Below, in pieces: positions 28,211 to 37,543 of a stretch of DNA of 45,473 nt (position 1 is the first letter of the stretch; every line of letters begins with the position of its first letter). This stretch comes from a virus. Position numbers and translations under genes: made by a program. The DNA lies in IMG/VR virus record IMGVR_UViG_3300045125_000043, positions 1 to 45,473 of that record; one strand, 5' to 3'. Under the pieces are notes generated by a model. The model had not been told where the DNA came from. It saw only the letters and a list, made by a program, of their open reading frames with translations, and searched no databases.

Positions 28211-29106
28211 TTATAGTCTGGCGAACTGGAAATGCATCCAGTCATAATTCCTTTCAATGCCTAGCAAGTGAGATAGCACCTTCCATCATATACAAATTCC
28301 CAGAACTTCTTATATACGGGTCTTGCTAGTGTAGCATTGTTTCTACCCCATTTCAACTGGTTATTATCAGGATCAATATCAACTGCAACACCCCAGGAAT
28401 GCATAGACCAAAGAAGAACCACCACGCATCTTACGAACATTCAATGTGCCGCCCCTTCATATCAAGGCAGAGAGCTCACTTGAATCCTTTCCATACCGTA
28501 GAAAATCAAGGGTACGCTGGAAAATTCGTTCCATATTATCATGCACTTTTCTATGGCAAGACCATGAACGCATAACCTGTTTTGGTTCCCATGCAATACG
28601 CATTGGATATGGTAGATTTAGGGTTACCTGATTTGATCCAGGCTTACCATAAAATGATGTACAATCACTTTGTGTCTAGGCCGGTTTGATGCTGGTGTTT
28701 CCTTTCCACTGGTTTAGAAACAGCAGGTGCTGGCTTAGGTGCAGGCTTTGCCCTTACCTCATCAAGTTCTTCTAGTCCGATCACGCCAAGTTGTGGCCAA
28801 CTTTGCTGTGTACGCTTCTCTAACATAATTTGTTTGTGTACCAACTAATCCATCAATTTCAATCCCAGATGCACCCCTCAATTTTTCATTGAACGATATA
28901 CTGCCTGTTCAGCAGCAACAGTAAGCCTTTTACTATTCCAACCCTTTGTGTCAATCTTATATGATTTCAAACAGGCTTTGAATAGCAGTAATCGTAGCAG
29001 CATCGATCTTACCGTTAATATCACCAGTATAATGATTGTATCAGCCTTTAATAAAATTTGAATGGCAAACTAATATTCTCAACATCTTTTATCGTTGTAA
29101 TCGCCA
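28211..29106 (-). CDS. Endolysin: peptidoglycan-binding repeats plus M15 peptidase (frameshifted)
   Basis: N-terminal third contains two peptidoglycan-binding-like units (YTGDINGKIDAATITAIQSL and KRLTVAAEQAVYRSM with IEIDGLVGTQTNY). A Pro/Ala-rich linker follows (near 28700-28760). The catalytic part has SFYGKPGSNQVTLNLPYPMR, RKVHDNMERIFQRTLDF, then MRGGSS, SMHSWGVAVDIDPDNN and NYDWMHFQFARL. The His/Asp of HSWGVAVDID and the final His of WMHFQ are the zinc ligands of M15 (VanY/L-Ala-D-Glu-type) peptidases. About 298 residues, many indels. It cuts peptide cross-links at lysis. Confidence 0.88.
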
Positions 29107-29199
29107 TTTGATTTTCTTTTTCACTCCGTGTATGTTATAAATTCCCATTCCTCTACCGTGTATGGTAACATTTTTAGTTCTCCTGATATATATGATACG

Positions 29200-29223
29200 A
29201 AAAAGGCGGGGTTTTACCCCCGC
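29200..29223 (-). terminator. Rho-independent terminator
   Basis: GGCGGGG and CCCCGCC pair perfectly (7 bp) around a loop GTAAA, followed on the minus strand by TTTTTCG. It lies 13 bases after the lipoprotein stop and separates the Hsp20 unit from the endolysin and glycan genes. Confidence 0.93.
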
Positions 29224-29235
29224 CTAGTCTTCTTA

Positions 29236-29358
29236 CTACTTTGCTGGCTCAGTTGTTGCTGGAGCAGCAGGTGCAGCAGGTTCGGCTGGCTTTTGTTCGT
29301 TGCACGCAGCAACAGTCACAGCAGATAGTGCAGCCATTGTGATAACAAATAGACGCAT
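29236..29358 (-). CDS. Tiny Ala/Pro-rich lipoprotein
   Basis: An intact 40-codon gene: MRLFVITMAALSAVTVAAC, then NEQKPAEPAAPAAPATTEP. VAAC is a lipobox, so the mature protein would be a lipid-anchored peptide of about 22 residues. It has a GGAAAGGA site and sits between Hsp20 and the terminator. Such peptides act in some phages in superinfection exclusion or lysis, but here that is only a guess. Confidence 0.8.
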   Translation of the reverse strand: MRLFVITMAALSAVTVAACNEQKPAEPAAPAAPATTEPAK

Positions 29359-29377
29359 GATATAGTCCTTTCCATGA

Positions 29378-29880
29378 TTATAGATGTAGATTTTCTAGTC
29401 GGTCTTTCTCTAGTGCATCCCGGTCAAGCGAACCAAGTTTTGAATCGGTATTGACTTTCAATCTTCTTGGCCTTCTTTGACTCAGGAATAAATCGCTCAA
29501 GCCAAATCTTGAGCATTCCGTTGATAAGATCAGCATTCTTTACTTCAATTGTGTCAGCAAGAGTAAAATTGCGAGTGAACGCACGATCTGAATACCTTTG
29601 AAAATATAATCCTGTGCATCGTCTGTAGTGACAGAGCCTTTGATTGTAAGCACCCCATCTTCAAGCACAAGTTCAATGTCCTGTTTGCCAAATCCGGCAA
29701 CAGCCATTTCAATCACATAAGTGTTTTCTCCGGTCTTTTTAATATTGTATGGAGGATAGGAAGAAGTTTGGCTAGGTTGCTGTGAAAATCGGTCATCTTT
29801 TTGAAAACATTATCAAAGCCGACAGCACCCTTAGAAAAATCATTTAGAAGTGATGTATTGAAAATATCTAGTTTAGTCAT
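29378..29880 (-). CDS. hsp20: Small heat-shock protein Hsp20 (frameshifted)
   Basis: MTKLDIFNTSLLNDFSKGAV then GFDNVFKKMTDFHSNLAKL is the start. After an indel: PPYNIKKTGENTYVIEMAVA, GFGKQDIELVLEDGVLTIKG, DYIFKGI. After more breaks: FTLADTIEVKNADLINGMLK-like sequence and SKLGSLDRDALEKDRLENLH at the end. The alpha-crystallin domain pattern is complete. Hsp20 genes are typical of marine T4-like phages, where they may help fold capsid or host proteins. About 167 residues. Confidence 0.88.
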
Positions 29881-29902
29881 TGTTTCTACTCCTTATTAAG
29901 CG

Positions 29903-29980
29903 AGTTGTTTTAAATTAGTCCATTCTCCCTTCTGGCAAGAATGGTGTTGGGTACGCAAAACCTTTAACCCCAACACTACT
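29903..29980 (-). promoter_or_regulatory. Structured 5' leader of the Hsp20 mRNA
   Basis: Two hairpins follow the promoter: GTGTTGGG/CCCAACAC (8-bp stem) and CCATTCT/AGAATGG (7-bp stem, loop TGCCAGAAGGG). Heat-shock leaders of alphaproteobacterial small chaperones often fold as RNA thermometers. The ribosome binding site AAGGAG lies further downstream and is not clearly paired, so a thermometer is not proven. Confidence 0.45.
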
Positions 29981-29981
29981 A

Positions 29982-30010
29982 TATATAACACTTTTTTAGT
30001 GGTATGTCAA
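29982..30010 (-). promoter_or_regulatory. Sigma-70-type promoter for Hsp20
   Basis: TTGACA (30005-30010) and TATATA (29982-29987) with a 17-base spacer, just after the PAAR gene stop and about 100 bases ahead of the Hsp20 ATG. Confidence 0.85.
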
Positions 30011-30014
30011 GTGG

Positions 30015-30302
30015 TTAGTAACAAACAGTATCTGGACTACCCCCATCAGTAGCGGGCACACAATGAGGGTCTAGCGGACATTTATTATCTGCTTTGGATG
30101 AATCTGGGGTATGACAAATAACTAGTTTATTTTCTACAAAGATAGTCTGTCCTGTAGGAATTAACTGACCATTGCCATCACTATTAGTAGAATCTTTTAC
30201 TGCCCAAAGTTTATTATTTACAAAAACTGTGGTTTGATTTTCAACTGTGGTTTTAGCTCCACATACCCTAGGATCATCATGTCTATGTGCTTTAAAAGGC
30301 AT
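30015..30302 (-). CDS. PAAR-domain spike tip protein
   Basis: An intact 95-codon gene. MPFKAHRHDDPRVCGAKTTV, QTTVFVNNKLWAVKD, GTGQTIFVENKL-like repeats (PTGQTIFVENKLVICHTPDS) and PATDGGSPDTVCY match the PAAR pattern of repeated G..V.VN turns with terminal C and H ligands. T4 gp5.4 is the equivalent. PAAR proteins cap the central spike and bind a metal ion. The start overlaps the stop of the spike-like gene. Confidence 0.82.
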   Translation of the reverse strand: MPFKAHRHDDPRVCGAKTTVENQTTVFVNNKLWAVKDSTNSDGNGQLIPTGQTIFVENKLVICHTPDSSKADNKCPLDPHCVPATDGGSPDTVCY

Positions 30303-30595
30303 TATGATTCACACCCACAATTACCACAACCACAGTCACTCTTTTCATAGTCATCATCAATTTCTACTGGTGTTCCTTTATGTGGATTTAAATGAATAGA
30401 GTTGTCACCTTTGAGTACTAACTTCTCTTTGGCATGAATCTCAATATTATCAGCATTGAAATTCATTTTCTCTGATTCAAATCTCATTTCCTTGGCACCA
30501 GAAACATCCACTGTGCCATCTGGATTAATACCTGCTGTAACACCATATGCACTAAAGACTTCTTTTGAAGGTACCAAATAGTGTAACTTACCCAT
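30302..30595 (-). CDS. Beta-rich baseplate/spike-like protein
   Basis: Intact from MGKLHYLVPSKEVFSAYGVT at 30595. GINPDGTVDVSGAKEMRFES then EKMNFNADNIEIHAKEKLVL then KGDNSIHLN has the regular I.I.A...L.L.G....L repeat of spike beta-helices such as the gp5/VgrG C-terminus. End KSDCGCGNCGCES, Cys-rich and perhaps metal-binding. Position directly before the PAAR gene supports a central spike role. About 97 residues. Confidence 0.6.
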   Translation of the reverse strand: MGKLHYLVPSKEVFSAYGVTAGINPDGTVDVSGAKEMRFESEKMNFNADNIEIHAKEKLVLKGDNSIHLNPHKGTPVEIDDDYEKSDCGCGNCGCES

Positions 30596-31109
30596 TCGTA
30601 TTAACTCCTGTTGAACCCATACCACCTTTACGTTCTGTCCTTTGAACTGGTTTTGTTGTGGTTTCTTTAATTATATACTGTTCTTGTTTGACTAGTTCTG
30701 CCTGAGCAATTCTATCACCATTTGTGATACGAATTTTATTTGCTGATGTATTTGTCAAAATAACCATTGTTTCATCAAAATAATCAGAGTCGATAACAGC
30801 CTCAAGATTTGCCAAGACAAGACCTTGCTTAAAAGATAGGCCAGAACGAGGATGAATACGAATTGAATAACCCTCTGGAATATCAAAGATAAGTCCTGTG
30901 GGAACAAAAAGGATTCTATCTCCTGGCATAATTGTCAATTGATCATTTGAGAATTCATTATCAAATGGACGATTATTTGCATCATATCCAGAATATTTTA
31001 TTTTACCTGCAAACTGAGCAGCAACATCAAAACAAGCAGATTCCTTTGTTGCAAACTTAGGAAGAGAAACGTCAGGGTGTGTCTTAAAAATTTTTAGTGT
31101 AGTTGTCAT
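30588..31109 (-). CDS. dut: dUTPase
   Basis: An intact 173-codon gene, one of the few long undamaged ones. Motifs in order: ACFDVAA (I), PRSGLSFKQGLVLAN (II), EAVIDSDYFDE (III), GDRIAQAELV (IV), KGGMGSTG (V). Hydrolyses dUTP to dUMP and PPi, protecting phage DNA from uracil and supplying dUMP. Homotrimer family. It carries an insertion after motif I (SGYDANNRPFDNEFSNDQLT), as in other phage versions. Confidence 0.95.
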   Translation of the reverse strand: MTTTLKIFKTHPDVSLPKFATKESACFDVAAQFAGKIKYSGYDANNRPFDNEFSNDQLTIMPGDRILFVPTGLIFDIPEGYSIRIHPRSGLSFKQGLVLANLEAVIDSDYFDETMVILTNTSANKIRITNGDRIAQAELVKQEQYIIKETTTKPVQRTERKGGMGSTGVNTNG

Positions 31110-31126
31110 AATATAACCTCATAATG

Positions 31127-32495
31127 TTAAGTTATTTCTTCCCAATCAATAGTAGCATAAACATCATCACCAGCCTTTGATGTTTGGGCAGCAATCATAA
31201 AGACTGTATTGGTTCCTGCGAAAGAGTTTCGTTCAAGCTGGTATTTAAAGATTGAATCTCCAAGTTTTACTGGTGTTGATGCTTGATTTGTTACAGTCAC
31301 GAATCCAGAAACAAAGTCTGTGCCGCCAGAGAACGAGGCAGCATTGATATTGTACTGGACTGATGAATCGGTTCCAGCATCTACCCAAAGACCTCCAGAA
31401 ACAGCAGAACCAACAACAACCTTATACTTTACAACTAGAACCAGATGCAGATGGAAGCCGCAATAGTTACATCCTTGGAAACGACAATAGCATCTTCTCT
31501 TTCAGACTTCAAGCGAATACATGCGACAGGATACCAAGTATCTGCTGATGCCAAGTCATATCCGGTATTTGCACTATGTCCTACTGATCTTGGACGACCT
31601 CTTAAATCATAGCCACGCTTCTGAAATGACTGGAGAGCACAAACAATACGAAGATTGCTGGCATTACCTGTTACTGGCTGTGTTTTGAATCTCGGCAACG
31701 AATCAGTGCGAGCATGCCGTGCCCATATATGGAGCATCAAGAATATTGGCATGGTGGAATGAATGACAATGAACGAATCTACCATTGATCACAAATCCAA
31801 CACCGAACAGAACCCATACCAAGCCATTCAATATCAATGAACATAATCTGGGCTTTTGCCATATCCAAAGTTTTAGGCCAGATGGATTGCTGATTCTGTG
31901 ACTAGGCTGTCCTTCTGTCCATGCACCAGTATTTGTGCCATCAAGAGTATCAACATTCCAATCGGCCTGTGCCACACGAATTTCTTGAACTGTGCTTGAT
32001 GAGTTTGTTCTCTTTACAAAATAAAGATTGTGACCATCCTGCTCTATGGAGAATACCATTCTAGTGCACCAAAGTATCCATATCTTTGTCTCAATCCAGT
32101 CTGGGCAGGGGCCATAACATACGTCTGTAGAATCTGCAGAGACTTACCGGGCTGATAGTGCAAACACACGAGAAGATTCACGATAGACATAGGCACCGTT
32201 TGATGTTCCAACATGACAAATGATTAGATAGATGAGTTAGCATCATGGGTTACGTAGGTATCTGATAGCAGAGTTGGCTGTATCCAATCTTGCCGTTGTC
32301 TTGGATATCGGTGGAAACGAATCAAACAGGGTTAGAGGCTGTGACATTCTGGCACGACCAGAAGGCATCAACCGCCATACCTGATGGGTTGGCACCGCCA
32401 ATAATATTACCGTACTGATCTGCCAACATGACAGCCTCAAATAGGGTCTTTTCTTGTGGTAAGAACTGGTTGGTGTCTTTACGATACTGTGCCAT
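31127..32495 (-). CDS. Virion structural protein (frameshifted)
   Basis: Starts MAQYRKDTNQFLPQEKTLFE at 32495. Further parts: YGNIIGGANPSGMAVDAFGR, VGTSNGAYVYRESSRVFA, VINGRFVHCHSFHHANILDA then PYMGTA, NTGYDLASADTWYPVACIRL, SGGLWVDAGTDSSVQYNINA, KYQLERNSFAGTNTVFMIAA and DDVYATIDWEEIT. The beta-rich layout with HxFHHAN and R-E-IxN core resembles, from memory, a structural protein of marine T4-like phages annotated as virion protein. About 456 residues with many frame changes. It overlaps neither neighbour by more than a few bases. Confidence 0.72.
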
Positions 32496-32496
32496 T

Positions 32497-33244
32497 TTAT
32501 TCAGCTACCTTTTTGAGTTTTGGCTCTTTGTTTTCCTGTGTAACATGTACGCCACTGAAATTCTATATCGTGGGATGTGCCTGTCTTCAGCGTTTGTACC
32601 TGCATGGATTGGCCGGAACATCGTGTATAGCTGTTACGTTTGCGAGGGTGATCATCATAGCCAATGATCTCTTGTCTGATATCGTGTCCCATGTGATTTC
32701 AGTCTGTCGTAGGACCCTGGCAAGCAGCTCGAGCCTTATTGACGTGGGTTGGATTCTTGCCTTCATTACCGGCTCCGATGAAGATGGATTCGGTCCATGT
32801 CATAGACCCATTTGCCTCAGAGCACCCAAGCAGAATATGTGGTTGATTCCATATCCGCTCTGGCTGTGATAATATGAACGTGGTGGCCTGCATCAAGCAA
32901 GTCTTTGAGCATGTCGTACCATCTTATGAATTGGGTGAGGCCGACTCGGCAGAACTTATGTGAGCTGGCAAACTCACTGAATAGTCATATGATTGACCGG
33001 GTTCAAGTTTGCGACTATTGTATTCAGATGTGGTAAGAGTCTTGACTCTGTTTGCTCATCTTTATCATTCACATGACCTTGGCACCTTTTTCTGGATCAT
33101 GATGCAACCACCAGTATCATCCATATCAAACCAGTGAAGATGTTCTTCTGGTTCAACATTATCACTTCAGGCCCGTAACATGGCCTGAGTTAAGCTATTG
33201 TGTAAGAGTCGTTCTCTTCTAGTAAATTCTTTGAATGCTAGCAT
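32497..33244 (-). CDS. HAD-superfamily hydrolase-like phage protein (frameshifted)
   Basis: MLAFKEFTRRERLLHNSLTQ is followed by EEHLHWFDMDDT (HAD motif I DxD), HHDPEK, then TTSEYNSRKLEPGQSYDYSE, YDMLKDLLDAGHHVHIITAR (motif II, T/S in ITAR), HVNKARA and MDRIHLHRAGN-like sequence. From memory this protein (FDMDDTL...SYDFSEF...ILTARSD) is widespread in marine T4-like phages, annotated as phosphatase or nuclease-like HAD. About 248 residues. Its ATG overlaps the regA stop. Substrate unknown. Confidence 0.7.
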
Positions 33245-33664
33245 TAGCCTTCCCTGACTTTATCTTTTCCTATGGTATATTTAGTTACTAGATTCCATTT
33301 GGCTCTTTTCTTTATGAGAAAGAATCTTAATATTACTGACTGGTAATGTTGGATTCTCGCTCTTAGTTGTATCTACGAGATCAACCAACTCCCACTCATG
33401 AAGAGATTGGCAATGGTGTTCAGGCGAGCTTTATCTTCATCAGAGAAATTGGAGTTCTTTCCATCCAAGCAAGAATAGCTGCTTAAAATGCACGATATAG
33501 AATTTACCTTTTTTATGTAAGATGTGGCAAGACTGATACAGAGTTCTTTCTTTTTTAGAGGCAATTCCTATTCTTGATAGGGTTTCTCTGACTTTAAGAA
33601 AATCATCAGGCTCTCTCAATTTCACTTCCACAAATTCTTTTATTAGCTCTTCTGTCTCTATCAT
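33244..33664 (-). CDS. regA: RegA translational repressor (frameshifted)
   Basis: VKLREPDDFLKVRETLSRIG then IASKKERTLYQSCHILHKKG then KFYIVHFKQLF is nearly the T4 RegA sequence. After indels: LDGKNSNFSDEDKARLNTIA, LSHKEKS and, in the last frame, KWNLVTKYTIGKDKVREG. RegA binds ribosome binding sites of early phage mRNAs and represses their translation. About 140 residues against 122 in T4. It follows 62 as in T4, with start and stop codons nearly touching neighbours. Confidence 0.93.
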
Positions 33665-34038
33665 TCAAACCACCTTTATCTATTTCTTTTCTTATTTTCA
33701 TTATTTGTTCATCAGTCAAAACAGAAAGGGCCATTTTCGCTTTTTCGTTTGAATACCCATAGTATTCTTTTATAGCATCAAGGTTTTCTATTTTTTTCCT
33801 TCTTCAACCATTTCTTGAAATGTCTTTTATATGGTCTGATGGTATTTATGTAATATTGATATTGGACAGATTTTGGTATACTCGGAAACATATTTATTTG
33901 ATTGGCATACAGGATACAGTCCTGATGAAAGGATAATGCCTTATTTACAACAAAAGGAACATAGTCACTTTCATTATTCAGAACGTCTTTCTTGGTCTGT
34001 AATATTGAGGGTATAATTTCTTTAAATAGATCAGACAT
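33665..34038 (-). CDS. 62: Clamp loader small subunit, T4 gp62 type (frameshifted)
   Basis: MSDLFKEIIPSILQTKKDVL, YVPFVVNKALSFHQDCILYA, NQINMFPSIPKSVQYQYYIN and RPYKRHFKKWLKKEK. After an indel: IKEYYGYSNEKAKMALSVLT, DEQIMKIRKEIDKGG. The YxPFxVNRxLSxxxDxIxxANxMN pattern and the C-terminal SNEKAKxAL are those of T4-like gp62. It joins gp44 to load the gp45 clamp. About 124 residues. Confidence 0.88.
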
Positions 34039-34611
34039 TGATTATTTGTTCCTCTATTATCAATCTCACCATTGATCAATGGTTTTAACATACTTTGATT
34101 TAGATAGCTCTATCAATTTTTTAGATGCTGACATAAAGTCATCATTTACTGTTCCCTTACCACCCTGTTGATATGAAAAGTATTTGGTTTGATCTATCAT
34201 TTCTTTAAAGTCTTCTTTTGAGAACCAAAAAACATATGGGGGTTTTGATTATCATTATATCCAAAAAACACAAGACGTTCCCAATCTTTATTTTGACTAA
34301 TATGATTCAATATAAAACAGTTTGACTTTAGTCTATTTGTTGTCTTATCCAAATGACAAACAGAAAATTTGATTTCTGTTTTAATATCATTGATGATAAT
34401 ATCATGACCACTATTAGTTCTTGGTTTTACAGAAAAGTTATTTTTGATAAAGATGTTTGATACTAAACTTTCCCCTATTTTGCCCTTTGCTTTGTTGTTA
34501 AGCCACACATACCCCTGTAAAGGAGTATTTTTCCAGGGGTCAACAATATTATCCAATATGAAATTTTGGATATTTGACTTCTGTAAATATCTCTTCACAT
34601 AGGGTTTTCAT
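34031..34611 (-). CDS. PD-(D/E)XK-type nuclease inserted in the clamp-loader operon (frameshifted)
   Basis: Start ATG 34611 (MKTLCEEIFTEVKYPKFHIG). After an indel: DPWKNTPLQGYVWLNNKAKG, KIGESLVSNIFIKNNF, then TNSGHDIIINDIKTEIKFSV. A helix with conserved E (GKIGE), then GHD(I)...TEIK is the D-x(n)-ExK active site of restriction-type nucleases. HISQNKDWERLVFFGYNDNQ and MFFGSQK follow, as in the beta-sheet end of such folds. About 193 residues. Position between 44 and 62, adjacent in T4, suggests a mobile free-standing endonuclease, or a restriction-like enzyme. Its end overlaps the start of 62. Confidence 0.6.
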
Positions 34612-34616
34612 TTATA

Positions 34617-35555
34617 TTACCTCATCTCACAATCTACCATAATTTCTGTAAGGCACGCAACCAAATTGATCTCTTGATCAGCAACAAATGCTGACTGATA
34701 CTGATACTTGGCAAGGATAACAACTGCCTGGGGAATAAACTCAGGCTTAAAAAACTGATTAAGACTGTCATAGATTTTACGAAACACAACTGCACAATCC
34801 ACATCAGAATTAGATTACAACCCATTTCCTCATCGCAGAAAAGTCTTTATCTTTAATCGTCTTGATCAAATCGTTGAGGTTTCTTACATCAGAATACCTG
34901 CTCAATGATTGAGTTATCAAGAACACCTAGACCCGAATACCTTTGAATTTCATTTAGAGTTCTTCTGTAGTCTGGAAAGAACTTTTCAATGATCTTGATA
35001 ACCACAGGCTTATCATACTTGATGTTCTCTGTGTTTAGGATTTCTACAAGCCTCTTAAAGAACAGAAGAGCCATCTTTGGTTTTCTGATGCAGTCAGATT
35101 GAGAGTCAATAACAGAGCACCGAGAATGAATGGCATCAATAAGACGAGACTTGGAGTTGCACGTCAGAATAAACGTGCAGTTGGCTGAAAATTCTTCTAT
35201 TGCTCCTCTCAAAGCTGCTTGTGCTTCTGGTGTGATATAATCTGCCTCATCAAGAATGATAACCTTACGAGTACCATCCAAGGATATTGTTGGAAGCATA
35301 GCTCTTAACCTTAGTTCTTAGAGTATCAATACCCCTTTCATCAGAGGAGTTGATAAAGATATGATCAAGACCAATTTCTTCACACAAGGCAAGAGCTACT
35401 GTTGTTTTACCAACACCAGCACCGCCTGTCAAAAGCAAATTAGGAATCTCTTTCTTCTCTACAAAATCCAGAAAGACCTTTTTTAATCTATCCGGCAAAA
35501 TGCAATCGGCCACTTTATGTGGCCGATACTTTTCTACAAATAAGAATTCATTCAT
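34617..35555 (-). CDS. 44: Clamp loader large subunit, T4 gp44 type (frameshifted)
   Basis: AAA+ ATPase of the clamp loader. EKYRPHKVADCILPDRLKKV, Walker A TGGAGVGKTTVALALC, FINSSDERGIDTLRTKVKSY, Walker B KVIILDEADYITPEAQAALR, sensor 1 TCNS, arginine finger IHSRC, then KIIEKFFPDYRRTLNEIQRY and VLDNSIIEQVF. After an indel the C-terminal collar domain is FRKIYDSLNQFFKPEFIPQA then YQYQSAFVADQEINLVACLT. About 313 residues, close to T4 gp44 (319). Confidence 0.95.
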
Positions 35556-35556
35556 C

Positions 35557-35811
35557 TTACTTTAAGACTCCTTCATAGAATTCTTCAAACATATTGTTTT
35601 CTTCTACTTCTGTAGTGGAGTTTGACTTGAAATATACCTTGGCCATACGACGAATTAGTTTCTTATCTAGGGACAATTCTTCGGCAAGCTTATTGGTAAT
35701 TTCTTTTTGTAGGTCTCGTTCAGCAGCTACTCGTGTCATACTATTATTAATTTCTTGAATTGCATTCCTGAGCTTCTGCTTATCAGTTGTTGATAATGAA
35801 TTTACGTCCAT
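35557..35811 (-). CDS. dsbA: DsbA-like double-stranded DNA-binding protein
   Basis: An intact 84-codon frame: MDVNSLSTTDKQKLRNAIQE, SMTRVAAERDLQKEITNKLA, DKKLIRRMAKVYFKSN and EENNMFEEFYEGVLK. The layout (helical, E..A.....D......R.A...Y.K.N......E...Y) is that of the T4 DsbA family, which binds DNA near late promoters. It sits between 45 and 44 where other T4-like phages have comparable small genes. Assignment by pattern only. Confidence 0.6.
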   Translation of the reverse strand: MDVNSLSTTDKQKLRNAIQEINNSMTRVAAERDLQKEITNKLAEELSLDKKLIRRMAKVYFKSNSTTEVEENNMFEEFYEGVLK

Positions 35812-35812
35812 C

Positions 35813-36475
35813 TTACTTCTCCACGTCCATTGCTACATAATAAACTAGCTTACGAGTCTTGCTTGTAAACTTTGAGAACCCATTGAACTTAATTTCTACA
35901 TGATAGTCATCAGGGATCATCTTAAGGTTAGCTGCCTTAAATGTGCTGATGAACTCCTTACCAGAGTATTCTCCAACAGCAGTCTTAACATAGTTGGGAA
36001 GAATTGTTTGTTGAGTCGTGACACTGGGCAAACATACTACCGCCTTCACCAATAACAGAAATGTTTGGTAGACCGTTCATATTGGCCAGTCGTAGAATTT
36101 TAGATAGCGTTGTGTTGCTCATATCAAATGTAACATCTGGATTGTTCAATGTCAATGTCTTATCCAGGGGCATTGATACAATCAGGTTTGTAGCACAAGA
36201 ATAATACTTCAAACTAAATGTTCCATCAGACATAACAACACTGGAATATCATCAAACTCAAGGTCAGGATTATTCAAAGCACTGACGTTGCCTAGAAACT
36301 GGTTTAGGTCATAAATGCCAAACTCAGTTGTAAAGTCATCATCAAATTCAACCTCAGCCATAATTGACTTATCGGTTGATAATGTTTTCTGAAGTTTTCC
36401 TGGTCTAATAATAAATCCAGAATTGATTGTAGAAAAGTTCTTTAGAATAGATAGTGTAGATTCGCTTAGTTTCAT
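35813..36475 (-). CDS. 45: Sliding clamp, T4 gp45 type (frameshifted)
   Basis: MKLSESTLSILKNFSTINSG then FIIRPGKLQKTLSTDKSIMA is very close to the T4 gp45 start. Then FGIYDLNQFLGNVSALNNPD, TFDMSNTTLSKILRLANMNG, YSGKEFISTFKAANLKMIPD and VYYVAMDVEK. Ring-shaped trimer that tethers the polymerase and activates late transcription. Two frame breaks near 36010 and 36230. About 220 residues. Confidence 0.95.
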
Positions 36476-36493
36476 ATCAAAATTCTCCTTGAC

Positions 36494-37130
36494 TTATTTG
36501 TCTACCTTACCACATCCACGGAATACAGTCAACATATATTCTAGGTTGGTTTCAAGCTGCTCTTTTGAGCCATCATTGTATAAATGATAATGGAAGTGTT
36601 GTCCAATCCAAGCCCATTCAGAAATATGGATGTCTGGATATCTCTTATACATTTCATACTTTTCATTTATGTTGTGATCATATGCTGTTTCATACCATTC
36701 TGGATCAGGCCCACGAATAACACGAACAACAAAGCCGCCCTTTCTTTTGATAGAAGTCAATCTCATTTGGAAATCTTACATCGGTAATCACAACATCCTT
36801 CATACCATGAATCTTGCGTTCCAGAGAATCAATCCAGATATTGTTTCCCAAAACATCACGACAGGCCTCTGTTCCAAATACCTGTAATGCCCATCGTGGA
36901 GTTACTTCATGACCGAATCTGGTACTCCGAAATCATCTGCCTTTTCTCTGAATGTTCTACTTTCATCGGTATCACCTTCCAAAAGATGCCGTGGCCAACC
37001 AAAGATTGGAAACCACAGCGTCTTTTAGATTGTCAACAAATGCTACCCTTTGAAAGTTGAACTTTGATACGAGAACATCACCTACAGTTCCTTTACCGGA
37101 ACCGATAAAACCAACAATACCTAATATCAT
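36494..37130 (-). CDS. Deoxynucleoside monophosphate kinase, T4 gp1-like (frameshifted)
   Basis: MILGIVGFIGSGKGTVGDVL has the P-loop GSGKGT. FVDNLKDAVVSIFGWPRHLL then EGDTDESRTFREKADD is a known signature of phage dNMP kinases. After indels: KGGFVVRVIRGPDPEWYETA, SEWAWIG and LEYMLTVFRGCGKVDK. It phosphorylates dNMPs to dNDPs for phage DNA synthesis. About 211 residues. Confidence 0.88.
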
Positions 37131-37543
37131 TTTATATGTCCCCAACTTTTGCCAGATATAACATGGTATACATATTTTTCATGTATATTAAATTTTTTAG
37201 CTATGTTTTTTCTTGGTTCACCTGATTCAAAAAGTTTTTTTATTTCAAAGAACATCATCAAGTTTGAGTTTGAATCCTGCTCTATTTTTTGAACCTTATC
37301 CATTACATTGTCATAATTGGTTCCAAGAAAAAGATGATCTGGATTTACACATGCTCGGTTATCACATTTATGTAGGACATGAATAGATTGGTCTGGCCAT
37401 TCACCATATGTCAAAAACCAGACCAATCTATTTGCTTTCACTTTTTTGCCTTTGTAAGTGAGTCTTCCATATCCACTATCTTTTCTTCCAGTCCATATCC
37501 AACAGGATTCGGTCTTGTTTACTTTGTTCCAAAACCGATCCAT
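37127..37543 (-). CDS. HNH homing endonuclease
   Basis: An intact 138-codon gene. MDRFWNKVNKTESCWIWTGR and LVWFLTYGEWPDQSIHVLHK then CDNRACVNPDHLFLGTNYDN form the HNH_3 domain with H and N catalytic residues and the zinc-like C..C pair. The C-terminus has a helix-turn-helix (NIAKKFNIHEKYVYHVISGK). Free-standing enzymes of this type cut a cognate phage site and spread their gene. It lies between a glycosyltransferase gene and the dNMP kinase gene, overlapping the latter start by 4 bases. Confidence 0.92.
   Translation of the reverse strand: MDRFWNKVNKTESCWIWTGRKDSGYGRLTYKGKKVKANRLVWFLTYGEWPDQSIHVLHKCDNRACVNPDHLFLGTNYDNVMDKVQKIEQDSNSNLMMFFEIKKLFESGEPRKNIAKKFNIHEKYVYHVISGKSWGHIK

Noticed and set aside
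29120-29171. Leader peptide upstream of the endolysin (ATG after AGGAG)
   Set aside because: The frame stops after three codons as read. A direct repeat of ACACGG is present, but no peptide can be supported.
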